Origin: Vagococcus xieshaowenii
Lineage (GTDB): Bacteria; Bacillota; Bacilli; Lactobacillales; Vagococcaceae
DNA length: 64,000 bases
Assembly (NCBI RefSeq): GCF_004792515.1
Contig: NZ_CP038865.1
Span: 952,001-1,016,000, forward strand
Direction of reading: 5' to 3'
Shown here: piece after piece, positions 26,215-33,955 of the stretch
How positions within the stretch are numbered: the stretch's first letter is position 1
Layout: each line of letters opens with the position of its first letter
Notes under the pieces: model-generated
The model's database searches: none
Told to the model about the DNA's origin: nothing
The model's input: the letters and a program-made list of their open reading frames with translations, nothing else
Program-made: the position numbers and the translations under genes

Positions 26215-28068
26215 ATGACATGGAAATTAGCACTGATTAATGTGAAGAAAAGATGGCAAGATTATGCGGTCTTAATGATGGGACTAGTTGTTTCAGTTGC
26301 CATATTTTATATGTTTCAAACATTATCGTTGAATACAACATTTCTACAAGAAGCGATTCCAACTGTATCTATTGTAGGGTTTATTTTCCAAATCGGTTCT
26401 GTTATGTTGGGATTATTGACGATTGTCTATATTTTTTATGCCAATTCATTTTTATTATCGATGCGTAAAAAAGAATACGGTATGTACATGATGTTTGGTG
26501 CTAAAAAGAGCAAAATCAAACAAATGATGACGATTGAAACACTATCAATAGGTGGTTTAGCGTTACTAATTGGTATTTTTGTAGGTGCAGGTTTTGCTGC
26601 CATTATGAGTCGTGTATTAATGAAAATGCTTGAATTAAAAACGAACGCCTATTCAGCTTTTTCTATTAAAGCTATTTTACTAACAATTGTATTCTTTACT
26701 ATTTTGTTTATCTTTACAGCTATTGTAAATAATTCTAAATTCTCTAAGACCAAATTATTGCAATTGTTAAATGAAGAAGGGACAAGCGAAAAATATCGCC
26801 CTAATAAATTTAAAATTATTGGGTTAACGTTATTATCCGTGATCTTATTGGGCATTGGTTATTGGGTAATTATGAACCTTGCGAAAATAGGTCAAATGGG
26901 ATTAGTGATTGCAATGTTAACAATCACTTTTGGAACGTTTGCCTTTTATCAAGCTCTTTTCCCATTAGCAGTTAACTTGTTAAAAAATTCAAATGTTGCA
27001 CAGAAAAAATTACGTATTTTTACTCTATCGCAATTAAGTTTTAAGGCGAATAGTATCAGTCGAGTATTAGCAATGATTACTATGATGCTGGCTTTATCTT
27101 TAGGTGCTATTACGGTTGGATTTGGTTTCAATAATGAAAAGGAATCCTCGGTTAATTTTTATCCTTATGATGTAGTAAGTAATAATCCAACGCCAGAATT
27201 AATAAAAGAGATTAATAGTCTACCGGGTGTAGATGAAAAAGTGATTTACCATATTAAGGAAGTTGGAGATAATACCTATTACTTATATGACGAATTAAAA
27301 GCACATCCAATGTTAGTTGACGAAAGTAAAGTCGATAATCATACCATTCAGTTGAATGATTCTTCTGCTGTCACATGGGTGCCCTACACGAATATTGAAC
27401 AGGGTGGTGTATACACTTATGATAACGTAAGTGATAATCTGTTGATGAATGCTTTTGAAAATTTAGATAATCCTTATAAGAGTTTCACGGTTAATCCTGT
27501 TTATCATGTCTTATCTCAGGCAGATTTTGATCAAGTAGATGCCCCGGTATTAGATAAACATGTCGTTCGTCTATCTAGTTTTAAAGACGGACTTTCACAA
27601 TTAAAAGCTATTAACAATTTAGAGGTAGAACGTTCAGACGTAGAATCATTTAATACTTCTAGTAAATATAACCTTTATAGTATGATGAGCGGCATGATGA
27701 GTGGCTTCATGTTTATGGGTGCCTTCTTAGGTGTTGCCTTCTTAGCAATGCTTGCAAGCTGCTTGATGTTCAAAATTTTATCTGGCGCACACGCTGATAA
27801 AGTGAGATATGAAATGTTAAATAAAATGGGGGTACGTAAGAGTTTGTTAATTAAATCCATGGTACAAGAAATTGGCGTTCTTTTCATCGTCCCTGGTTTA
27901 CTTGGAACGGCGCATGTGTTATTTGGTTTACAAATGTTTAAAGATTTATTAACAGATCCCTATGCAAATTTATGGTTACCGTTTGTATTATTTGCAGTAG
28001 TTTATGTTATCTATTATCTCTTTACGGTTGTTTTATATAAAAATATCGTTTTAAAAGATAAACACTAA
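26215..28068 (+). CDS. BceB-type FtsX-like ABC permease
   Basis: A 617-residue permease with the BceB layout: helix 1 (about 15-35), three helices to 175, a block of four more helices to about 305, a large extracellular domain (about 310-490, rich in D, N and Y) and two or three C-terminal helices. FtsX signatures appear at RKKEYGMYMMFGAKKSKIKQ and in the last third. It works with the upstream ATPase. The shorter extracellular domain than in B. subtilis BceB (about 646 residues in total) hints at a different ligand range. Confidence 0.88.
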   Translation: MTWKLALINVKKRWQDYAVLMMGLVVSVAIFYMFQTLSLNTTFLQEAIPTVSIVGFIFQIGSVMLGLLTIVYIFYANSFLLSMRKKEYGMYMMFGAKKSKIKQMMTIETLSIGGLALLIGIFVGAGFAAIMSRVLMKMLELKTNAYSAFSIKAILLTIVFFTILFIFTAIVNNSKFSKTKLLQLLNEEGTSEKYRPNKFKIIGLTLLSVILLGIGYWVIMNLAKIGQMGLVIAMLTITFGTFAFYQALFPLAVNLLKNSNVAQKKLRIFTLSQLSFKANSISRVLAMITMMLALSLGAITVGFGFNNEKESSVNFYPYDVVSNNPTPELIKEINSLPGVDEKVIYHIKEVGDNTYYLYDELKAHPMLVDESKVDNHTIQLNDSSAVTWVPYTNIEQGGVYTYDNVSDNLLMNAFENLDNPYKSFTVNPVYHVLSQADFDQVDAPVLDKHVVRLSSFKDGLSQLKAINNLEVERSDVESFNTSSKYNLYSMMSGMMSGFMFMGAFLGVAFLAMLASCLMFKILSGAHADKVRYEMLNKMGVRKSLLIKSMVQEIGVLFIVPGLLGTAHVLFGLQMFKDLLTDPYANLWLPFVLFAVVYVIYYLFTVVLYKNIVLKDKH

Positions 28069-28071
28069 GAC

Positions 28072-28117
28072 AAAAAAAAGAGCCTGTAAAGAAAAAACAC
28101 TTTACAAGCTCTTTTTT
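28072..28117 (+). terminator. Terminator after the BceAB-type operon
   Basis: An 18-bp stem with one mismatch (AAGAGCCTGTAAAG with CTTTACAAGCTCTT) flanked by A and T tracts. Confidence 0.9.
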
Positions 28118-28164
28118 TAGTGCTAAACTATCCAATGTAATAAATTGATGGAGGTGACATAATA

Positions 28165-28440
28165 ATGGCAGTTAAAATTCGTTTAAAACGTATGGGTTCT
28201 AAAAGAAACCCATTTTATCGTATTGTAGTAGCAGATTCTCGTTCTCCACGTGATGGACGTTTCATCGAGGTAGTAGGAACTTACGCTCCAACTAAAAACC
28301 CTGCTGAAGTAACAATCAAAGAAGACTTAGTTTTAGATTGGTTATCAAAAGGTGCACAACCTTCAGATACAGTTCGTAACATCCTTTCTAAAGAAGGCGT
28401 TATGAAAAAACATCACGAAGCTAAATTCGAGAAAAAATAA
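28165..28440 (+). CDS. rpsP: 30S ribosomal protein S16
   Basis: A 91-residue ribosomal protein with the typical start [21 protein letters not shown] and the [13 protein letters not shown] motif. GGAGGTGA is a near-perfect ribosome-binding site. It is followed 13 bases later by khpA, the usual Firmicutes order (rpsP-khpA-rimM-trmD), but here a terminator follows khpA and rimM-trmD are not adjacent. Confidence 0.97.
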   Translation: MAVKIRLKRMGSKRNPFYRIVVADSRSPRDGRFIEVVGTYAPTKNPAEVTIKEDLVLDWLSKGAQPSDTVRNILSKEGVMKKHHEAKFEKK

Positions 28441-28453
28441 GGTGGCGTAAATT

Positions 28454-28693
28454 ATGACAGATGTGAAAGAGTTGGTATTAACCATCATTCGTCCGTTAGT
28501 CAGTCATCCTGAAGATATCTCATTAACGATTGAAGAGTCAGATGAGTTTATGGAATATAATTTGAAGGTACATTCAGATGATATCGGTCGAATTATCGGC
28601 AAACAAGGTCGTGTTGCAAAAGCAATTCGTACGATTGTTTATTCAGTAAGAACCAATGGCCCTAAAAAGATTCGTTTAAATATTTTAGATTAA
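28454..28693 (+). CDS. khpA: KH-domain RNA-binding protein KhpA
   Basis: A 79-residue single KH-domain protein with the RNA-binding GxxG loop in GRIIGKQGRVAKAIRTIV (about 47-64). KhpA forms a complex with KhpB/EloR and influences cell elongation and division in streptococci and enterococci. GGTGG before the ATG and the short distance to rpsP show co-transcription. Confidence 0.94.
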   Translation: MTDVKELVLTIIRPLVSHPEDISLTIEESDEFMEYNLKVHSDDIGRIIGKQGRVAKAIRTIVYSVRTNGPKKIRLNILD

Positions 28694-28719
28694 GAGAAAG
28701 CTTGGCTTTCTCTTTTTTT
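28692..28719 (+). terminator. Terminator after rpsP-khpA
   Basis: A 10-bp stem (AAGAGAAAGC with GCTTTCTCTT) with a seven-T tract; it begins inside the khpA stop codon. Confidence 0.88.
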
Positions 28720-28725
28720 GTATAT

Positions 28726-28750
28726 AAAAAACAGCGAAAATTCGCTGTTT
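28726..28750 (-). terminator. Terminator of the minus-strand repeat protein gene
   Basis: The AAACAGCGAA/TTCGCTGTTT stem, read on the minus strand, is followed by a six-T tract. It lies 9 bases after the stop of the 28759-29169 gene. Confidence 0.8.
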
Positions 28751-28758
28751 AGTTGGCA

Positions 28759-29169
28759 TTATTTTGTTAACATTTTTTTCAATATTTCTGATAAGAAGTC
28801 ACCTGAACCACTAGCTTCTTCACCACTATTTTGTAAACTTGATGGAATTTCAGGCATTTCTGGTAAATCGCTATTCTGAGCTGACGCAGCGCCACCACCC
28901 AATAAGTCTTTTAATGAGCCAAAAATATCTACTGAACTATCTGTTGAGACATTAGATTGTGTAACATCAGCTTTTTCACTAAATAGGTCTGTTAAATTAC
29001 CAAAAATATCGTGATCAGCTGTTTCATTTTTTTGAGCAAATAAGTCAGTTAGTTGTCCGAAAATATCACCAAATTCAGAGCGGTTTTCTTCGACCTGTGT
29101 TTGGGCTTCCTCAGCTTTTCCTTCATTCATTAAGTTAAACACTGTTTTTAATAAATCTTCAATATTCAT
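28759..29169 (-). CDS. Hypothetical acidic protein with DIFGxLxDLF repeats
   Basis: A 136-residue acidic protein with no signal peptide or membrane helix. Three internal copies of a motif are visible: DIFGQLTDLFAQK (about 35), DIFGNLTDLFSEK (about 54) and DIFGSLKDLLGG (about 81). The N-terminus (IEDLLKTVFNLMNEGKAEEAQ) looks helical, the linkers are low-complexity Ser/Asp, and the C-terminus ends in an amphipathic FLSEILKKMLTK. I do not recognise the family. It has a GGGAGTG site and its own terminator, so it is probably expressed. Confidence 0.65.
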   Translation of the reverse strand: MNIEDLLKTVFNLMNEGKAEEAQTQVEENRSEFGDIFGQLTDLFAQKNETADHDIFGNLTDLFSEKADVTQSNVSTDSSVDIFGSLKDLLGGGAASAQNSDLPEMPEIPSSLQNSGEEASGSGDFLSEILKKMLTK

Positions 29170-29427
29170 TTTTATGACACTCCCTCATCTTTTTATACTT
29201 TATTTATATCATTAAGCAAATAAAATAGCCAAAAAGAGGGCTTACATTTGGAAATTTCTCTTGATTAAGGGATGTTATTTATTCTGGGATAATTTCTATC
29301 TGTTTGGCATATATCTATTAAAAGTGAAAGGTAATAAAATTATTTTTTAGTTTGTTATTGCATCCAAGCAAAAAATTAGGTAACGTAGTAAGGGGATGTT
29401 TTTATTTTTATTATTAGGGGGATTATT

Positions 29428-30543
29428 ATGGGAAGTTATTTGGAGCCAATTAAAATGGCTATTTTGGCATTTCCGATTATAGCCATTGTATTAAGTTTGC
29501 CGATTTTTTTATTTCAGTACTATAGAAATGGCACTTTTTTAAGATGGAATGCATTAGTCATCTATAGTTTTATTTTATATATGATCACAGCGTATTTTCT
29601 AGTGATTTTACCATTACCAGATCGTGATGAAGTCGCAAAGTTGACCATACCAAGATACAATATTAAACCATTTCAAGTAGTAATGGAATTTATCAAACAC
29701 ACAAGTCTTGATATCAAAAATCCGTCAACTTACTTACCAGCATTAAAAGAATCTGTTGTTATTCAACCAGTCTTTAATATATTTTTGACGATTCCATTTG
29801 GTACTTACATGCGCTATATATTTAAGAAAAGTTTAAAAACAACTGTATTATTATCGTTCTGCTTTTCTTTATTTTTTGAATTGACACAATTGACGGGGTT
29901 ATATGGTTATTACCCAAGGAGTTATCGATTATTCGATGTAGATGATTTGTTTTTGAACACATTAGGAGGCATAATAGGGTATTATTTAACCCCATTAATC
30001 AGCAGATTATTCCCACGTCACGATACGTTGCAAAATAAAATCAAAACCAACGCAAAAAAAGTGACCTATGTGAAACGTACAGTGACATTTATAACTGACT
30101 GGATATTATTTAGTGTGCTTCTATCAATAGTTGAAATGTTATTTTTTAAAGGTCATTCTAGTTACTTTTCAGGTATTCTAGTCTTTATCCTTTACTATTA
30201 TATTGTGCCCGCCTATATTTTTGACGGCCAAACAATTGCCAAAAAAATTACGTGGATAAAAATGGTGAATGAAGATGGTAGTAGAATCACTCGCAGGTCA
30301 TTAATGATTAGACAAGCGTTATTTGGTGTTAACTGCTATATTATTATCATTTTATTAGGAAACGCTCTAGAAGCAACTGGCACAGTTCCGGATGAGCAAT
30401 TAGATATTGCGTTATATACGGTCTTTATTATTGCTGGATATGCACTTATTTTTATCTTACATATTTTGTATAATATTGTTATTAAAGATAATGAGTTAGC
30501 CTATGAAGAATTCGCTAAAACAACACAAATAAGTATTAAATAA
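29428..30543 (+). CDS. VanZ-like protein fused to an RDD domain
   Basis: A 371-residue membrane protein. Residues 1-190 form a VanZ domain with four or five helices and the FFELTQLTGLYGYYPRSYRLFDVDDLFLNTLGGIIGY signature in two parts (FELTQ near 151; FDVDDLFLNTLGG near 170). Residues about 215-345 form an RDD domain with WIKMVNEDGSRITRRSLMIRQ. VanZ-type proteins alter glycopeptide or lipoglycopeptide susceptibility; RDD domains are possible transporters. The AGGGGGA site fits the start. It is monocistronic. Confidence 0.85.
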   Translation: MGSYLEPIKMAILAFPIIAIVLSLPIFLFQYYRNGTFLRWNALVIYSFILYMITAYFLVILPLPDRDEVAKLTIPRYNIKPFQVVMEFIKHTSLDIKNPSTYLPALKESVVIQPVFNIFLTIPFGTYMRYIFKKSLKTTVLLSFCFSLFFELTQLTGLYGYYPRSYRLFDVDDLFLNTLGGIIGYYLTPLISRLFPRHDTLQNKIKTNAKKVTYVKRTVTFITDWILFSVLLSIVEMLFFKGHSSYFSGILVFILYYYIVPAYIFDGQTIAKKITWIKMVNEDGSRITRRSLMIRQALFGVNCYIIIILLGNALEATGTVPDEQLDIALYTVFIIAGYALIFILHILYNIVIKDNELAYEEFAKTTQISIK

Positions 30544-30582
30544 AAAAATCTTGGCAGATTTTCCTGCTAAGATTTTTTTTTT
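30542..30582 (+). terminator. Terminator after the VanZ-RDD gene
   Basis: AAAATCTTGGCAG pairs with CTGCTAAGATTTT with one wobble and a long T tract. Confidence 0.88.
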
Positions 30583-30610
30583 GAAAAATACCCTTTTCTT
30601 ATGATATGAT
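30581..30610 (+). promoter_or_regulatory. Promoter of the MFS transporter gene
   Basis: TTGAAA (30581-30586) and TATGAT (30605-30610) are spaced 18 bases apart, directly after the upstream terminator. Confidence 0.6.
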
Positions 30611-30672
30611 AGTTAGGTACCGAATTAATTTGTTTATTAGTATAATTGATTCGAATAGAAGGGAAGAAGTAT

Positions 30673-32067
30673 ATGAAGAAAAAATCAACATCCTTAACGT
30701 TGACGGTCTTGTTGTTTGGTACGTTTATTGCATTTTTAAATCAAACATTAATGAATGTTGCGTTACCAAGCATTATGAACGACTTTGGGATTGATGCCAC
30801 TCAAGGTCAATGGTTAACAAATGGCTATTTATTAATTAACGGGATCATGGTTCCAACGACAGCTTATTTAATTGATCGTTTTAAAACAAGAAATCTATAT
30901 TTAACCATTATGACGATATTTGCCTTAGGGACGTTAATCTGTGGAATTTCTGATAATTTTACGATGTTAATTATTGGAAGAATGTTACAAGCTAGTGGGG
31001 GAGGAATTGTTGGTCCCTTATTAACGGTCATTGTGATGCGTATATATCCAATGGAGCACCGTGGGACTGCCATGGGATTCATTGGATTAGCCATGAACTT
31101 CGCTCCAGCTATTGGGCCTACGCTATCAGGTTGGATTGTCCAATCATTTTCATGGAGATATTTATTCTATTTAATATTCCCATTAGTTATTTTAAATATT
31201 CTATTAGCAGCAGTCTTTTTACCTAATGTTGGTGAGCAAAAAAATATTAGCCTTCATAAGCCAAGTATTATTTTATCTTCATTAGGATTGGGTTCATTAC
31301 TATTAGGATTTAGTAATGCTGGTGGTAACTCTTGGTTAAGTTTAAATGTTGCAGGTTATATTTTAGCTGGTGTTATTATTTTAATTTTATTTGTAAGAAT
31401 GCAATTAAAAATTAAAGAACCTGTGTTGAATTTAAATGTCTTTAAACAAAAAATGTTTAGACTATCAACGATTGCCAACTTCTTCATCATTATGGGATTA
31501 TATGGTGGTATGCTATTGTTACCTTTATTCTTACAAAATGTTAAAGGGGTTATGCCTCTAAAATCTGGAATGGTCTTATTACCTGGAGCTTTATCAATGG
31601 CCATTTTATCGCCAATTACAGGTAATCTATTTGATAAATACGGATATAAATTATTGAGTAATATTGGGTTGAGTGTCTTAGCAATTGGAACGTTACCGTT
31701 TATGTTTTTCAAACCAGATGCAAGTCTTGTAGTGATTGCAATATGTCAAATGATTAGAAACATTGGGATAGCGATGGTATCCATGCCTATTCAAACAGAA
31801 GCAATGAACTCACTACCAGAAAACTTATTAAGTCATGGGAATGCCATGTATAATACCATTCGACAAGTAGCCGGTTCGATTGGGACAGCAGTCTTAATTA
31901 CGATTATGTCAAATGCGAGTGCAACATATGCAAGCAATCACATTGATGTGACACAGCAAACATCACTATTATTCGGTATTCATACAGCCTATACAGTGAC
32001 CTTTGTATTAACTATTATTGCTTTAATATTATTAGCATTTATAAAAGTCCCAAAAAATAATAAATAA
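30673..32067 (+). CDS. DHA2-family MFS multidrug exporter
   Basis: A 464-residue, 14-helix drug:H+ antiporter of the EmrB/QacA type. Motif A region NGYLLINGIMVPTTAYLIDRF, motif B-like LIIGRMLQASGGGIVGPLL and motif C MGFIGLAMNFAPAIGPTLSGW are visible. It should export hydrophobic or cationic drugs. The ATG at 30673 is chosen from the GAAGGG site 9 bases upstream; the frame itself is open from 30646. It is monocistronic and ends 11 bases before a terminator, after which the IS200-type element lies. Confidence 0.9.
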   Translation: MKKKSTSLTLTVLLFGTFIAFLNQTLMNVALPSIMNDFGIDATQGQWLTNGYLLINGIMVPTTAYLIDRFKTRNLYLTIMTIFALGTLICGISDNFTMLIIGRMLQASGGGIVGPLLTVIVMRIYPMEHRGTAMGFIGLAMNFAPAIGPTLSGWIVQSFSWRYLFYLIFPLVILNILLAAVFLPNVGEQKNISLHKPSIILSSLGLGSLLLGFSNAGGNSWLSLNVAGYILAGVIILILFVRMQLKIKEPVLNLNVFKQKMFRLSTIANFFIIMGLYGGMLLLPLFLQNVKGVMPLKSGMVLLPGALSMAILSPITGNLFDKYGYKLLSNIGLSVLAIGTLPFMFFKPDASLVVIAICQMIRNIGIAMVSMPIQTEAMNSLPENLLSHGNAMYNTIRQVAGSIGTAVLITIMSNASATYASNHIDVTQQTSLLFGIHTAYTVTFVLTIIALILLAFIKVPKNNK

Positions 32068-32077
32068 TGGATGATTA

Positions 32078-32107
32078 ACAGATCTGAACTATCAGGTCTG
32101 TTTTTTT
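32078..32107 (+). terminator. Terminator after the MFS gene
   Basis: ACAGATCTGA pairs with TCAGGTCTGT, and a seven-T tract follows. Confidence 0.85.
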
Positions 32108-32152
32108 ATGTCTTTAGACCCAGTTGAGCTCGCGTAGCGTGCGAAACAAAAA

Positions 32153-32173
32153 ACCACCTGCTATGCGGGTGGA
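32153..32173 (+). repeat. Left-end hairpin of the IS200-type element
   Basis: CCACC and GGTGG flank a 9-base loop. In this family TnpA recognises such subterminal hairpins as single-stranded DNA. Confidence 0.65.
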
Positions 32174-32260
32174 ATGGCAAACGGTTATACAAAAAATCTC
32201 TTCTTTTACATTACAATATAGGTGTTCAGGCCATATTGAAAATGAAAGGAAGAGATTAGA

Positions 32261-32716
32261 TTGGCAAATAAAACAAATAGTTTATCTCACACAAAATGGA
32301 TGTGTAAATATCATATTGTCTTTACTCCAAAGTATAGAAGAAAAATCATTTATAATCAATATCGAGAAAGCTTAATTGAAATCTTTCGGAGATTATGCAG
32401 CTATAAAGGAGTAGAAATAATTGAAGGACATTTGATGCCAGATCATGTTCATATCTTGGTAAGTATTCCACCAAAACTTAGCGTGTCACAATTTATGGGA
32501 TATTTAAAAGGGAAAAGTGCCTTAATGATGTTTGATAAGCACGCAAATTTAAAATATAAATTTGGAAATCGACACTTTTGGTCAGAAGGATATTATGTAA
32601 GTACAGTAGGTTTAAATGAAGCCACCATAAAAAAATATATTCAAGAGCAAGAAAAACACGATATGGTGATAGATAAATTGACAACCCGAGAATATAATGA
32701 CCCTTTTAAGGGTTAG
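32261..32716 (+). CDS. tnpA: IS200/IS605-family Y1 transposase TnpA
   Basis: A 151-residue HUH-superfamily transposase with the HUH motif H62-V-H64 (in MPDHVHILVS) and the nucleophilic tyrosine Y126 (in IKKYIQEQ). The N-terminal CKYHIVFTPKYRRK is characteristic. The start is TTG at 32261 after AAAGGAAGAG. The full-length frame with intact catalytic residues suggests the element is potentially active. An overlapping plus-strand frame at 32124-32375 is a shadow. Confidence 0.93.
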   Translation: MANKTNSLSHTKWMCKYHIVFTPKYRRKIIYNQYRESLIEIFRRLCSYKGVEIIEGHLMPDHVHILVSIPPKLSVSQFMGYLKGKSALMMFDKHANLKYKFGNRHFWSEGYYVSTVGLNEATIKKYIQEQEKHDMVIDKLTTREYNDPFKG

Positions 32717-32837
32717 AAAGTGATACACACACCTCTGAAGAGGTGGCGAAAGTGGCAAAACCAATGTGGCTTGAACAAAGTGAAAAGCCAGCGCCTTGAG
32801 ACGCTGGCTAGTAGTAGAGGCTTATAGCCTCAGTGCA

Positions 32838-32860
32838 AACCACCCGTTTGACGGGTGGTT
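32838..32860 (+). repeat. Right-end hairpin of the IS200-type element
   Basis: A perfect 9-bp stem (AACCACCCG with CGGGTGGTT) and a 5-base loop. It is related in sequence to the left-end hairpin. Confidence 0.7.
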
Positions 32861-32949
32861 ATGATTAAATTCAAAAAATAGACACTGTTTTTAGTAATGT
32901 TGTATAATTTGATATATATATAAAGTGTTATATATCTATTCATGTAATG

Positions 32950-32992
32950 CTTAATATAGTTAACATAATATTATTATGTTAACTATATTAAG
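32950..32992. promoter_or_regulatory. 43-nt perfect palindrome before the DUF3307 gene
   Basis: Two 21-base arms are exact reverse complements around one central T. The arms each contain GTTAAC. A promoter could be read within it: TTAACA at 32960-32965 and TATATT at 32984-32989, 18 bases apart. No T tract follows, so an operator is more likely than a terminator. It ends 31 bases before the gene. Confidence 0.6.
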
Positions 32993-33023
32993 TATATGGT
33001 TGAATAATGATGGGGGAGAAGTC

Positions 33024-33911
33024 ATGGGTAATCTTGTATTAGCATTTATAATTGGTCATTTATTAGCAGATTTTCCGTTTCAAAAAAACCAACTGAAATT
33101 AACAAATAAACAGATGGCAGGGCATATTTTTATCCATTTTTGTGTTTATATTGTTTTAGGGGTGGCTTATTTATTATATTTACCAGAAGTTACATCAGAC
33201 ATTGTTTTAAAATTAGTCTATGTTATCTTGTTGATTTGTTTTGTTCATTGGATAGTCGATATAGGGAAAGAACATGTGATTGATTTGATTGATGAAAAAG
33301 AAGAAGATCTTCATTTAGAAATGATCTATCAAGTATGTATTTTCTTATTGGATCAACTTACGCATATGACGATTATTGTAGGTGCTATAAGTTTTGTCTT
33401 TAAAGAAAATTTCCATATTTTCCAACAATTGGACATGCTGTTAAGTGGTATTTTATCATTAGAATTTAGTTCTCAAGTATTATTAACGATTATCGTTGTA
33501 TTATTAAGTATTTTTGTTATTGGGAATTTAAATAAATTAATTTTAGGTTATTTTGAACCTGATAGAGAAATAGTGGAAAAAGTTGAGATTGAAGAAACTC
33601 GTTCATTAGGAAATATTTCTGAAGTTGAACGAGTGACGACAAATCGAGTGTTTACAGTTGAAGAATTTCCTACAAAGTCAGGTTTATGGATTGGTGGATT
33701 TGAACGAAGTATTATTATGATGTGTTGTTTTGCCAATAATTTGATTGCAGTAGCTATTTTTGCTTGTTTTAAAATGTTAGCACGCTTTAAACAATTCGAA
33801 GATAAATCATATGGCGATTACTATTTATTAGGTAATTTAGTCAGTTTTTCATGTGCTATCTTACTGGGTTACTTTTTAAAATTTGTTTGGGGATTTGAAC
33901 TTAACTTTTAA
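33024..33911 (+). CDS. DUF3307-family membrane protein
   Basis: A 295-residue integral membrane protein beginning with the DUF3307 signature (NLVLAFIIGHLLADFPFQKNQLKLTNKQ, in two blocks from residue 3 to about 31) and HIFIHFCVY. About seven helices are predicted, with a charged cytoplasmic loop at about 180-215 (EPDREIVEKVEIEETRS). The function is unknown; such genes often sit near SatD-like regulators, but none is adjacent here. The ATG at 33024 has GGGGGAG 6 bases upstream; the frame extends back to 32976 inside the palindrome, which I reject as the start. Confidence 0.8.
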   Translation: MGNLVLAFIIGHLLADFPFQKNQLKLTNKQMAGHIFIHFCVYIVLGVAYLLYLPEVTSDIVLKLVYVILLICFVHWIVDIGKEHVIDLIDEKEEDLHLEMIYQVCIFLLDQLTHMTIIVGAISFVFKENFHIFQQLDMLLSGILSLEFSSQVLLTIIVVLLSIFVIGNLNKLILGYFEPDREIVEKVEIEETRSLGNISEVERVTTNRVFTVEEFPTKSGLWIGGFERSIIMMCCFANNLIAVAIFACFKMLARFKQFEDKSYGDYYLLGNLVSFSCAILLGYFLKFVWGFELNF

Positions 33912-33912
33912 T

Positions 33913-33955
33913 AAAAAATAAGAGGAGCACATTCAAGTGCACCTCTTATTTTTTT
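33913..33955. terminator. Bidirectional terminator between DUF3307 and the GH1 gene
   Basis: AAATAAGAGGAGCAC pairs with GTGCACCTCTTATTT with one mismatch, flanked by A and T tracts, between convergent genes. Confidence 0.88.

Larger units (their letters stand above)
32145..32865 (+). mobile_element. IS200-type insertion sequence (IS200/IS605 family, tnpA only)
   Basis: The element has no terminal inverted repeats but carries subterminal hairpins: CCACC/GGTGG at 32153-32173 on the left and AACCACCCG/CGGGTGGTT at 32838-32860 on the right. They bracket one Y1 transposase gene (32261-32716) and extra hairpins at about 32791-32830. No tnpB is present. Exact ends and the target tetranucleotide cannot be fixed without comparing an empty site. 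Confidence 0.8.

Noticed and set aside
32124-32375. Plus-strand frame of 83 codons at the left end of the IS200-type element
   Set aside because: It overlaps the transposase gene in another frame, includes the left-end hairpin and has no family resemblance.
33024-33911. Earlier start of the DUF3307 gene at 32976
   Set aside because: The extension lies within the palindrome and lacks a ribosome-binding site, while GGGGGAG precedes the 33024 ATG.
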